Shown: positions 29,718-41,327 of the stretch, one piece after another
How the letters are laid out: each line of letters opens with the position of its first letter
How positions within the stretch are numbered: the first letter of the stretch is position 1
Program-made: the position numbers and the translations under genes
The notes under the pieces: generated by a model
Databases searched by the model: none
Seen by the model: only the letters and a program-made list of their open reading frames with translations
Told to the model about the DNA's origin: nothing
Source: Symsagittifera roscoffensis
Taxonomy: Eukaryota > Xenacoelomorpha > Acoela > Convolutidae
NCBI RefSeq assembly: GCF_963678635.1
Contig: NC_087062.1
Span: 79,731,200 to 79,795,199 of the forward strand
Reading direction: 5' to 3'
Length of the DNA: 64,000 nt

Positions 29718-32700
29718 ATGAGTGCACCTCCTCATTTCAATTCGCCCCCTCTAATCATAACCGACGACCCTGCTAGTCCCCCCGAAGAGACGATGTCCCC
29801 CTCGGAAATAGCCGCACCACAGGCATCCCCTTCGACCTCAGGGGGTGGAAACAGTAACCCCACCTCAAATGGCAGTAGTGTAAATCTGTTGAGTGTGAGT
29901 AGCTACCAGTACGGGAAGATTCTTGGCGAGGGAGCTTTCTCCACAGTCTTGCTTGTGAAAGAGCGAACTTCGGGGTAAGTGGCTTTAAAATTTTCTTCAT
30001 TTAAATTTTATTTGATGGCTTCTACCATTCGTGTGCTGACGAAAGTACTGGGCTAAAGTTCCTCAAAAGGATCTCCTCTTAGTTTCCCGTAGTGTAGTTT
30101 TTAAACTGTCGGTTCGTCGATCTAACGTACTGTGTAGCAATTATGACCTAGATTGCACGTTTTTCTCCATGCATGTAAGGTAGCTCAAAGATAGCTCACA
30201 GTTGCGATAAGCAAGCGTTATCAAATCGGAATGTAGACTTTTTTCGTGTTAACAAATTAAGTAACAGAATCGCTTGAATCACTTTGTACCTTGGCTCATT
30301 ACGAATTCAAGTTTTCAGCGTTTCCGTCACTCAGTCTGGACGTAGCTAATATGTCTGAGATGGCGAAGTTCTTTAGTTGGAATCTGACGAGGACCTGTTT
30401 TTCTAAGCGGGAAGTATTCCGTTTAAAAAAATGACGGCCTATTTGTTCCGACCGTTGAAAATGGGGATAAACTTTGGATTAGGGTGTGTTTTAGTTTTTT
30501 TTTTGTTTTTGTTTTTCACGCAAAATCAGCTACCACAAAAAGTTATCGGACAGGATTAAGTGATTTATCATATTAAAGCCCTGCCAATCGTGATTCGAAC
30601 GACATTAAAAAATGTCGAAAAAGTTTTCAGTGTCGAGAAAAACCGGTTTAACATTTTTGATTTTTAGTCTAATTTCGAACTAATTATTAAGATAGTTGGC
30701 AATTGCAATAGCTTATTTAAGCTTAATTTAAGCCGTGAAAATTTCGTTTAGCGCAGGTAAGAATAGTTTTTGGAGTTTTTAGCGCAATTTTGGGAATCAA
30801 CTCAAAAACTAGAAAATTCAAAAATTTTCCGCATTTCTTCAAAAACTGTTTTCAATTGATTTATTTTGCTATGACTCGCAATTGTGCCTAAGTTTCATTC
30901 ATTGTTCAGATATTTTATCACAACATGCAGAAAAAATGACACCAATTTGAGGAAACATTGTGTATTTTTTTAAGACTGGTCGGAATATACTGTGCTACTT
31001 GCACAGTAACTGGCTATCCTTGTATTTATCTGCTTATGTTTTGTCCGCTTAATTGCCACATCTTAGAACTTTTTAGCTGTACGCAATTTTTCTGGAGTTA
31101 CTTTTAGTGTTTCGATTTACTCCTGCAATTTGTAATTTTACCAACCTTGGCTTCGTAGATTTATACGTTATTATTACGTTATACGTAATACGTTATACGA
31201 TTTATACGCGATTAGTAAGCGTAATCAAGTCGGAAAATAGTTTTTATGGGTTAACCACTAGTTAAAAAAATTCAGTTTAATCACTTGTGACGCTGCTGCT
31301 TACATGCTCAATTTCATAAAATTTAATATTTAACTACCGATTACTAGTTACTATTCATGCTATATCTAGAACTCAAACCATTGTATGTATAATTACAGAG
31401 TTTTGATATTAATTTACTACTGATTGTTTTTCGGCTTCATGGTTGTCGACTTAAGCTCTCTAGGTTTAGTTTCAAAATTATGTAGTCTACTTTGCATACG
31501 CTACTTTCATAGCTATCGTGGATCCTATTTGGGCGATACTTGGAAACTTTTCCTAAATGTTTTTCAAGTTTTTCGGCTGAGTTTCAGCTTATTGGATATC
31601 GGCTTAATTTTCTAGCGGCGTATTTTTCCTTAAAATGTCCGTTAGTACTTTTGAGATCAATAAGACCCTGGCACCAATTTTTTGAACGCCCAGTTTTATT
31701 CCAACTAGGGCCTCTTTGAAAAACTCAAATAAATTCAAAAATGAAAAAAAAAAAACATTTTTGTTTTTTCTCGTTTTCCATTTCCTTCTTCAATTGTACC
31801 ATAGTTCGAAGTTCTGTTTTGCAAATTTTTTAGCGTCATGGTGTAGTGCACTCACTCTATAAATGTTGAATCGCAAGTGGCGCGAAGCTCAGCTCCGCCT
31901 CTGTGTCTTAGTGTCTTAATTTTTTCAGAATAAAATCTTTATTCGGTCCAAATGATTTCGGCTTATATATTTTTGGCTTAGTGTCCTTATTTTGGGTCGT
32001 TTCAGGGAAACTATCTTTTTTTTCTCACCTCCTAGTCGTACAAAATGCTTTAAGAAAATAAAATTCAGTTTAAAGTTTTCATGACAACAATTTTTTTTGG
32101 TTCTACGGGAATTTTCCCAAGTTTTGTCGTCTCTGTTGCCATTCTTGTCTCAGCTGACGTCGATAAATTCTTCGTGAATTTTCATTAAACGCTTTCGATT
32201 GTGTTTTTGTATGTGTTTTCCGCAAATAGACCATCCAAGTTTACATTTTTTCTTATGTTGCCGTCAACTAGTTACTATTCATGCTATATCTAGAACTCAA
32301 ACCATTGTATGTATAATTACAGAGTTTTGATATTAATTTACTACTGATTGTTTTTCGGCTTCATGGTTGTCGACTTAAGCTCTCTAGGTTTAGTTTCAAA
32401 ATTATGTAGTCTACTTTGCATACGCTACTTTCATAGCTATCGTGGATCCTATTTGGGCGATACTTGGAAACTTTTCCTAAATGTTTTTCAAGTTTTTCGG
32501 CTGAGTTTCAGCTTATTGGATATCGGCTTAATTTTCTAGCGGCATATTTTTCCTTAAAGTGTCCGTTAGTACTTTTGAGATCAATAAGACCCTGGCACCA
32601 ATTTTTTGAACGCCCAGTTTTATTCCAACTAGGGCCTCTTTGAAAAACTCAAATAAATTCAAAAATGAAAAAAAAAAAACATTTTTGTTTTTTCTCGTTT

Positions 32701-35700
32701 TCAATTTCCTTCTTCAATTGTAACATAGTTCGAAGTTCTGTTTTGCAAATTTTTTAGCGTCATGGTGTAGTGCACTCACTCTATAAATGTTGAATCGCAA
32801 GTGGCGCGAAGCTCAGCTCCGCCTCTGTGTCTTAGTGTCTTAATTTTTTCAGAATAAAATCTTTATTCGGTCCAAATGATTTCGGCTTATATATTTTTGG
32901 CTTAGTGTCCTTATTTTGGGTCGTTTCAGGGAAACTATCTGTTTTTTGCTCACCTCCTAATCGTACAAAATGCTTTAAGAAAATAAAATTCAGTTTAAAG
33001 TTTTCATGACAACAATTTTTTTTGGTTCTACGGGAATTTTCCCAAGTTTTGTCGTCTCTGTTGCCATTCTTGTCTCAGCTGACGTCGATAAATTCTTCGT
33101 GAATTTTCATTAAACGCTTTCGATTGTGTTTTTGTATGTGTTTTCCGCAAATAGACCATCCAAGTTTACATTTTTTCTTATGTTGCCGTCAGCAATTGTT
33201 TGTGAGTTTTCATTAAAAGCCGTGGGTTGTGTTTCTGGACGTGGGGGTTGCGCAAATAGAGCATCAATCCAGATCTTTCGAAGTATTTAAGGTGGTTTTT
33301 CAAAAAAAAATTCTGTCTGCTAGCTTGCAATGCTTTTTTATGCGGTATCGCAAGTTGTGTCAAGCTCCGCATCGCCTGTGTGTCAATTGTTTGAAAAATC
33401 TTATTAGTTTCTTTAATTACACCTGTGATAAGCAAGCGTTATCAAATCAGAACAAAGACGTTTTTCCACGTTTAAAATTGTCCCTCTGAATCATTTGACA
33501 GCTTGACTTATCTACGCGTTTATAAACTTCCATCCATTTGAAAAGGATCGACCATAATTCTCAAAGCGCAAAAAACTCTTATCTTTCAAAATATTTTCGC
33601 TTCATCTCTTAAGTTAGCGTACCTACAACTCACACCACGCCATCTCGGCTTCGTCCGCTGCACTTCACCAGCAGTGTCTCAACGTGCCTAGGTCAATCCA
33701 TTTCCCATGGCGTAACCAAAAAGAACCCTAAACAGACCTGTTTTCGTGTCACATAATCTATCAAAAGACTTTGCCTGAACACCTTATTAATGAAAAGACT
33801 AACTAACTCTTAGCTGCTTGCCTTTGCTAGCTGCAACATTTGCAACTAACTGAACCTTGGGTAGGACAGAACTGTTTAGAGACCATGCCTTGAAAGCGAG
33901 AATAGTCCGCAGAGGAGTCTACCGTGGCTCGATTGTTTCTCACACCCTGTTCAACTAGTATCTCAGTGGTTTACTTCTCCACTCGAAAATGTTTTCGTCT
34001 GTGCTGACGATTTCAATGTCTTCAACCAAATAACTAAGATTATAGTTCGGTAACTTTTTAACGGTAAAAACGTTCTGCTTACGTGCGATAAGTCTTGTTT
34101 ACCACAAGCTTAAATTTTTTCCCCCTCCAAATATTCAGTCACCCTGTGCTGAACTCAGAGGACTATCATTTTCAATTCAAGTTTAAGTTCAGATTATTCT
34201 GCGACCCTGGATTGACACCAAAATACTTGGACTAATCTCTACTTTTTAACATCCAAGCAGCATAAAGAAAGCAGCAAAGCTCTGCAAAAAAGCTTTGCTC
34301 GTACCAATTAGGGCCGAAGCAGGAGAGCGCCTGTAATTACGCGCAAAGTGATGAAAGATGACATGTCCTCGATAAGCCGCCTCAGCGTGGTCAGTTTCAT
34401 CTACCACGGAATTTATTCCAAGTTAATCAAACTCGGCTTATTCGGTATAGTTGGATGACGAAGCACACCGGCGTAGAGGTAACGTCTGTACCTGGCATAA
34501 CAAAGGTCCTGGGTTCGAATTCGGTCTGGAGCTGTTTTTTTTGACAAACAAATAATTTTCGCTTGAAAAAAATTGTCGTTTTCGACATTGTTTTCACAGC
34601 GCTGCCTGTTCTGATGATCTAAGTAATTTAACTATAATTGAAAACCTCTCTGAAGTATTCTTTTAATGGTGAAGTACTTGTGTCCAAGAAAATCTAAACA
34701 GTTTTTGATAAAAGTTTTAAGAGCAAATTTTCTTGTTGTTTTTTCTTAGTCTTAATACAGCAACGAATTGGGCCTTGTCCTTGAAATAAATATTTTATTT
34801 GATTGTAAAAGGTTGAAATAATTATCCAATTTTTCCCATTTTCTACCATCAATTCCTTCGCCTGATTTCAATGTCAAATAAAGTGAACTTTGATGAATCA
34901 TAAGTTTGTTAGAGAATGGCTGGATTGAGCCTACTCCAGAAAAAAATTTCAATAATTAAGAATTATGGCAGCTTTTAGCCATTTTTTACGCCTAAATACT
35001 GGCATATTTTTTGTATCGCTGGTTGTGTTAATTGTGATTTGAATTTTCAGTCGACGTTTTGCCATGAAAATGTGCAACAAAGACGAGGCTGTTAAAAAGA
35101 AAATTGTCGAGAGGCTAAAACGCGAAAAGCTTATTTTGTCCAAACTTAGACATCCCCTGATTCCCGATTTGATTGCCTGCTTCACAACACGAGAAGACGT
35201 CGTGTTCGTCTTATCTCTGGCCATCCGAGGAGACATGGCACCTTTTCTCAGACGTCTCGGCTCATTCGACATGGACTGTACTAAATTTTACATCTCAGAA
35301 GTCGTGTTAGCTTTAGAGTACCTCCACAGTCAGAGAGTGTTACACCGTGATCTGAAGCCTGTTAATATTCTCCTTAAACACGATTATCATATCCTGCTAA
35401 CAGACTACGGAACTGCGAAGGACTTGAGTGAAGCGAGTCAAGGTTCAAATGAAGTCGGAAGTGGCGACGAGCACAGTCGGGACGACGACGGCAATCGCGG
35501 GCGCAAGTCTTCATTTGTCGGATCGCCACAATTCGTATCTCCCGAGGTGCTACAAAACAAAGCAGTAACTGAAGCATGCGACTACTTTGCCCTAGGCTCA
35601 ATAATATTTCAATTTCTAGCGGGAGAGGCGCCATTTTCGGACGAGACCGAGTATCTCATGTTTTACAAGGTGCTAAATCTAGATTACTCATTTCCAGAGG

Positions 35701-36673
35701 GTTTCCCTGCAGTTGCGAAAGACCTGGTTGAGAAGTTTTTGGTGCTAAATCATGAGGAGCGCTTGGGACACCCCAAAATGGGAGGATGCGAAGCTGTGAA
35801 GAAGCATCCGTTCTTCGATGGTATGTTTTCAAAGATGCCTTCTCGTTTTGCTCTTGTTTAGATTAAGACGAATAGAAAGTCAACATTTCTGAGCTAATAG
35901 CTATTGTTTTAACATTAAAATTGTTCGCGTGCCAGTGTCTCAGCTTCAAAAATATCATTTATTAAAATTTTTTGCTTGTTCAAGGTATCGATTTTGAAAA
36001 CATTCTGACTTTGAGGCCGCCTAAGCTGCGTCCTTTCTTGCCTGCCTCCAGTTCTAGTGAAGAGCTGTATTCGGACATGACCCAAATCAGCGAACAGGAA
36101 GAGGAGGATGAACAGAAGATATGGTACGACAGACCCATTGATGTCTTCCACGGCTTCGACGACTCAGACGAAATTGCTCATCAGAATAGCAGAAAGAAAT
36201 CGAACAACAATCAAAGTGGTGCTTCAAACTCATCGCAACAGCAATCTAGCTTACATCTGCAAAAGTCGGGAGTGGGGAACATTTCAACTGAACAGTACAA
36301 GGCGCTCCTGCTGAGTCAACGTGAGGGAACCCCTTGGGATGTGTTCGCGAAGGACAGACTAATTATCAAAATGGGACTACTGGACAAACGGGTTGGCTAC
36401 TTTTCGCGTCGAAGGATGTTTCTGTTTTTACAGGGACCTCTCTTTTTGTACATTGACCCTAAGAATAAAGAATCGAAAGGGGAGATCAAATGGTGCGACA
36501 GTTTGACTCCTGAGTTGAAGAACGACAAGATTTTTTTCATCCACGTGCCTGGTCGCGTATACTACCTCATTTGCCCGGATGCCAACGCGAGAGAGTGGGT
36601 GGAAACCATCAATCGCGTGAAGGCCGAAGTGTTGGAAGCCACAAATCAACTCAAACAGATTAATACAAGTTGA
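29718..36673 (+). CDS. PDPK1: 3-phosphoinositide-dependent protein kinase 1 (three exons)
   Basis: Exons 29718-29974, 35051-35820 and 35985-36673 join in frame at GT-AG sites to give 571 residues (human 556). The kinase domain spans about 63-342: Gly loop GEGAFSTV (70-77), catalytic Lys92, HRDLKPVN (184-191), metal-binding DYG (204-206), and activation-loop RKSSFVGSPQFVSPE with Ser240 matching human Ser241. A PH domain covers about 460-555; the Lys of DKR and the triple Arg of FSRRR, which bind PtdIns(3,4,5)P3 in human PDK1, are kept. The kinase phosphorylates AKT, S6K and other AGC kinases at the plasma membrane. Oddities: DFG is DYG, KPEN is KPVN, and a ~25-residue acidic insert (about 213-236) widens the activation loop. 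Intron 1 is 5.1 kb. Confidence 0.97.
31343..33191. repeat. tandem duplication of ~924 bp inside PDPK1 intron 1
   Basis: Copy 1 is about 31343-32266 and copy 2 about 32267-33191. They are contiguous and nearly identical: a handful of substitutions (for example GGCGTATTT versus GGCATATTT, TTTTTTCTCACC versus TTTTTTGCTCACC) and one length change. Each copy contains the same 63-codon chance ORF, a hairpin module and a CGGCTTATA block. High identity means a recent duplication or an assembly duplication. Confidence 0.9.
34462..34540 (+). repeat. tRNA-derived SINE-like unit with A box, B box and T8
   Basis: GGCGTAGAGGTAAC (34470-34483) matches a pol III A box, and GGTTCGAATTC (34512-34522) a B box with one mismatch, at tRNA spacing. 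A T8 run follows immediately (34534). The rest does not fold as a clean tRNA, so it is a tRNA-derived repeat head or a decayed tRNA rather than a working tRNA gene. Confidence 0.65.
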
Positions 36674-38990
36674 TTCTAATTTTGTATGGCACTTTAAATC
36701 AGAGAGAGACCGAAAGCCAATTTTTGTGTCCAGAATTTTAAAAACTAATTTAGTACTTTTGATTCATTTTTTCTCAAAGTGAGTGGAAATAGCCCTAACT
36801 CTCAGCTCTGTCTATTTGATCACAAAGCTTGTTTCATGAGATCAGTCGACGACAACTACCCTTTTTCACTTTTTGAATGTTTTTTTTCCTGCAATTTAGT
36901 TACAACGAGTAATGGCCTGCCCAAGGAATAATTTTGATTCAGTCATACATCAATGTGACTGGGTAATTAGAAAGTTTCAGGGAAAACTTGTTCTAGCATT
37001 TTTTCATTTTTAAGAGTCGATGAACGTAGTCTCACGCGGTTACATTTTCTTTAAGTTCAGCTGCTGTTCAATGCTGTTTGTGGGAAGTCACGCAGAAGTA
37101 TTTTCAGTTTGTCGAAAAAAGTTTTTGTTTTTCTAAAATTAACAGGTTCGAAACTCAAAGGGTGATGCTGTTATTTCTGCGCGGTGACCAGTGTTCGTTT
37201 CAAGCAATTTTGTTTCTAATTCGTTACCTATTCTTGATTTTCAGTATTTTTCATTATCGCTAACGAGCTTGCGAGCATTAGTCTATTAGTACGAACCTTC
37301 TTTTTCTAATCTGTTTCGCAAATTAAAGTGTTAATTAAAACTGTTCTTTTATTATAGACCTGCTTTTTGTCGTGTTCTCGCTGGTGTTTGCGAAGCACAG
37401 CTTCGCCTGTATGTCAAAATTTATTATCCGATGAAAATGACTTAAAGTTTATTAACCTTGGATTTATTGTATTCTTGGATTTATTGTAAGCGTACTCTTT
37501 GGAAAGGAAACTACGTTTGTTTGGTACATTAAATGATTTTGTCTCTTTAGACACTAAATAGAGATACTTGATTTTTTTTCGGCAACTAAATGCGGCTAAG
37601 CGGATACGCATCCTCAAAAGTTCAGTGGTGGGACATTTTAAATAAATGACATAAAGTCCGAGTAGTAGACATTTCTTTTTCCCCAACTAAGAATAATGAA
37701 ATCTCATAGGTACTCCAAAATGATATCTCATGGGTAATCTCTTATGCCAGAAGGACCAAATGCCCGCAATTTTTGTCAGCCAATCAGAAATCAGTATTCA
37801 AAAATTTGCACTTTCGGTCCTTTTGTCTTGATAATAGCCCCCAACGTTGTCTTACTACTGATTGAACGTACAAAAAACAGATAATTTAAGAAAACAATAC
37901 CAATTTAGAACAAGGATAGCCGGTTGCTGGGCATGTCGCTTAGAATGTTCTGACCACAATCATAAAAAACTATAAAACTATTTTTTAAATTGGTATCGTT
38001 GTTGTGTGGTGTGATAAGAGAACTATAGAAACGCGGAGAAAGTTAGTGAGATAGACAAAATTGACAACATTTGTCTTCAAAAATGATTGACAAGCAGAAA
38101 AAAATTTAAAATTAAAACAAATATAAATTTTTATAAGACTACTTTTTTTTGCCAAAGGAGCGCTAATGAAACTTTCAAAACTAGTTTTAATTTAAGTAAA
38201 ATCAAGTTTTTAAGACGTTTTTCTCGACACTGGGACAACTTTTTGAAAATTTAATTTTGTGGGATTCACGACTGAAAGGGCTTTAAGTTGATATATGTCT
38301 CGCGGCCCATTCCAATGGCTATTTGTTTGATCTGATTTTGCTTGGAAAATAAGGAAAAAAAAACCACACTCGAATACAAAGTTCCTCCCTCTTTGCAATG
38401 GTCGGAACTATGCAAATGCAAAAAAAAACAACCGGAGTATCCATCACCATGTTTTTTTTTCTCTTTAACTTAAAGACATGCAACCTGTGGCAAGATACCT
38501 GGGAGCCGATATGTTTTTATCAATCAATTTCAGGTAGATTATTTTTTCAATTTCGTTTTTTCTTTTCAATTATTTAACTTATTGAAAAAGTGATTTAATT
38601 GTGTTCACGATTTTTTTTATTAATACGAGAATCAAAAATTTTGGCTCTTGTCAAATATAGCTCCAGCTATTAATAGCTCAACTCACAATAGGAAATCGTA
38701 CTGGTTAAAAAATTAATTTTATGGTGCTAGAAGAACAATGGTAATAAACTGAAAAAATTTTATATAAATATTTTCTTTTCGCGATATTGGCTCACGACTT
38801 TGTCTACTTTATTACTGTCTACTTTTTGACCGTACTCTGATGAGCGCGTTTGAAATTAGCTGATCAGTATGTGTCAAAGATAAGATAACGTGTGATCCAA
38901 GCTTTTACATCGTCAAAATTTATGGTTGATGAGCAGGAGAAACAGTGGAAGAGTCACAAAATGTTATCGTCCTCGGAAAAGTCATTTCTT
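36674..38990. other. intergenic region after PDPK1
   Basis: Probably includes the PDPK1 3' UTR, though no AATAAA was seen near the stop. A perfect GCGAAGC/GCTTCGC hairpin module lies at 37391-37407. No gene was recognised. Confidence 0.45.
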
Positions 38991-38999
38991 TAATTTTTT

Positions 39000-39790
39000 G
39001 AGCGTTTTTTCCCTGAATTTTATGAATTTCAGCAAAAAATACCCTTCCATAATTGAGATTTTATATTCAATCTAAAGAACGGGTTTTGCGAAGCTCCTTT
39101 GCATACACGGCTACGCCCAAATTTGGTTGGCACAAACAATTATGGCACTCGGAAAATTTTGATTTTTTTTAACCGTTTTTCTTGAACTATTCTTCCAAAC
39201 CTGCGTTAGAAACCTCGTTAGAAATTGCAAATTGGGTGAATTTCTTCTGCATAAGCGGCTACCTCAAAAATTTTTCAACCAAAAGCTATGATTCTCGGAA
39301 ATGTCAACATTCTTTTTTGTTGACCGTTTTCTGGAATTTTCTCGATAACTATCCTGGCAAATCTGATATCATATGTTTAATCGACACAACAGTTTGTTGG
39401 AAGCTTAACTTTATGTATTGGTACGCCCAGTATTTTTAGAAAAAAGTTACGGCCTTCAACAAAGTGACAGTTTTGCAGCTTTGACCGTTTTTTGGAAGTT
39501 TTTTGACTACTCGAAAATTACCGCGTCGATTCTCATGTTAATTGTGAATTTTCTCTAATTTGCCGGCCACGACCTGCTTTTAGTAGAAAAAAGTAACCGA
39601 TTTCGGAAAGTCAAGTTTTCGAACTTTGACCGTTTTTCGGAAGCTTTTCGGTTTTTCTTAAAAAATACCCTATCAAATCGAAAGAAGTGGTTTCGCGAGT
39701 TTTTTCTTGCAGAAGCGGCTAATCCCGAAATTTCGTCCCGCATCAGTTCAACAAAGTCAAACGTCTTGTATACTTTTGAAATACTTGAAA
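39000..39790 (+). repeat. degenerate tandem satellite, ~150 bp period, array 1
   Basis: TTGACCGTTTTT-type phrases recur at about 39170, 39321, 39482 and 39627, intervals of about 146-160 bp. Each unit has the order: AAATCTGAGAT-like phrase, TTCAATC-like phrase, GCGAAGCTC or equivalent, GCATAAGCGGCTACGCC-like phrase, TTATGGCNCTCGGAAA, then GACCGTTTTT. Units are poorly conserved. Related arrays occur at 45.2-45.7 and 47.6-48.4 kb. The short ORFs here are repeat by-products. Confidence 0.75.
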
Positions 39791-40109
39791 AATATTATCC
39801 AAGAGTCAGATTTTGAAAAATATGAAATGTCCCAGTTTTTTTTACCGTCATTTGTTTTACACAGAAATGCTGTCATTTATTTTTTCAACCTCAAATGGTG
39901 GGGAAAGGGCAAATAACTATCAACAAAACAGCACACAAATCAAATTGAGAATAGATAGATTAAAAAAGTTGCCGGAAATTCAATTAAAAACTCCTTTGTA
40001 AATACATGCTAGCAATAATTTTCAATTTTTCTTTTTCTTCAAGCTGACTCCAGAATGTTAACGGTAAACCTCCTTCGCAATTTTTTAGTATAACATCCAT
40101 GTTGTAATT

Positions 40110-41327
40110 TTAGAAAATTGGGTGTTCCATTTTCTTTCGCTCCGCCACGCAAAGTTCCCGGTCGATTTGCAGAGTGTGTTTCTTGATGTCAATATCTTCT
40201 TCTAGCTGCAGTTGGTTTCTAATCAGCTGTTTCAACTGTTCGCGTGCCTCAGCTAGTTGCACCTGCAACCTTCGAATGCTCTCGTTGATCTGCGCCACTT
40301 CTCCAATCAGTCGGTACTGCGGCGCGTCTCGGCACAACTCGATGTTTGGTCGCTCAGTTCGCTCGTTCAGTCGTGTCTCTGCAACCATTAACGGAGGTTG
40401 CTTCTCGGCAATAGCGCCAATCAGCATCTCAATAGTCTTCTCGACTTCAGAAATTTCGACGACAACTTTCTCGTGATGGTCGATATCTTTCTGCAAGGCA
40501 CGTTCTGTTTCCTGAATGCGCCTTCGGAACGCTGCGTCCACAGCAGCGCATTGCTTGATCAGGTCTTCGCGAGTCTGCTCCAATACGCTATCCACGACTG
40601 ATCTAAGATTGAGTGATGCGTTCTTGTTTCTGTCGGCTTTTTGGATGTTGTCGTGCGAGAACCGTTCCCAGTCTTCAGGTGTAACTGAGTTCGGGGTGAT
40701 CTTGTCGGATCCTAGATACCGATGTGCAGCTCCTCCCGCGTCCTTGTTCGACAAGCCGTGACACTTTGTGTCGATATTAAAGGCAGAAAATTTGTCATTC
40801 AACTCTTTATCCAGGTAGTAATCGGCTGATCGACAAACTCGGATCTGCTCCTCAACCTGTTCCAGGGTTCTCTGCAGCAGTCCTTCGATACCCTGGATCA
40901 TCTCCAGCTCCTTCACTAGCTCCTTCTGTGCTTCATCATGCACCAAGTCGATATCCTTTCGGTTCTCTCTGAGCTGCAGACACTTTCGGGTAAGTGCCCT
41001 GTTTCGGTCTAGATACCCGGCGAGGGAGTTTTCAATTCTTCTTTTGTAGTCCAGAAGGTTCTCGATCTCTTTGAGAGTGTCTGTTTTAATCTTATCCACT
41101 TGCCCGGTCCAGTGAGAGATGTCCGTGAGTCGCTGGTCAATTCGCTTAGTCGTCTCCTGTTGGGTCTTCTCTGTGGTCTCGGCTGTTTCGCTCACGAGTC
41201 GATCCGCTTCGGCTCGGATGTGCTCGGCGATTTTTCGGTTCTGTTCGGCTGTCGAGTAGTTCGTGTTGTTCGACAGGGTCCATTCTTCGGTTGTAAATCT
41301 CGGCGGCGGAGCTACAAGTTTGGCCAT
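40110..41327 (-). CDS. TEKT1: tektin-1 (single exon)
   Basis: A 405-residue coiled-coil protein from ATG 41327 to stop 40110 (human tektin-1 has 418). It opens MAKLVAPPPRFTTEEWTLSN like tektin-1 and contains the tektin signature nonapeptide as RPNIELCRD at 326-334. Other conserved stretches are IDLVHDEAQKELVKELEMIQGI, TPNSVTPEDW and LCRDAPQYRLIGEV. Cys residues at the nonapeptide and near 185-190 match the family pattern. Tektins are filamentous proteins in the doublet microtubules of cilia and flagella. No intron interrupts the frame. No splice acceptor with a pyrimidine tract is seen before the start, unlike the plus-strand genes. Codon use is more GC-rich than the flanks. Confidence 0.96.
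   Translation of the reverse strand: MAKLVAPPPRFTTEEWTLSNNTNYSTAEQNRKIAEHIRAEADRLVSETAETTEKTQQETTKRIDQRLTDISHWTGQVDKIKTDTLKEIENLLDYKRRIENSLAGYLDRNRALTRKCLQLRENRKDIDLVHDEAQKELVKELEMIQGIEGLLQRTLEQVEEQIRVCRSADYYLDKELNDKFSAFNIDTKCHGLSNKDAGGAAHRYLGSDKITPNSVTPEDWERFSHDNIQKADRNKNASLNLRSVVDSVLEQTREDLIKQCAAVDAAFRRRIQETERALQKDIDHHEKVVVEISEVEKTIEMLIGAIAEKQPPLMVAETRLNERTERPNIELCRDAPQYRLIGEVAQINESIRRLQVQLAEAREQLKQLIRNQLQLEEDIDIKKHTLQIDRELCVAERKKMEHPIF

Larger units (their letters stand above)
29975..35050. other. PDPK1 intron 1, rich in composite repeats
   Basis: Contains TTGCGATAAGCAAGCGTTATC (30203) and its near match at 33425, GCGAAGCTCAGCTCCGCC at 31878 and 32803, the tRNA-like unit at 34470 and the 924-bp tandem duplication. 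33600-34440 is a less AT-rich segment without a recognised ORF. No exon was found between exons 1 and 2, and the protein joins correctly without one. Confidence 0.7.

Noticed and set aside
31424-32539. Two identical 63-residue ORFs (31424-31615 and 32348-32539)
   Set aside because: They are identical only because they lie in the two copies of the tandem duplication; no family features, and both lie inside an intron full of repeats.
34462-34540. Functional tRNA gene
   Set aside because: The A and B boxes are tRNA-like but no complete acceptor and anticodon stems could be formed, and related decayed units exist in other repeats.
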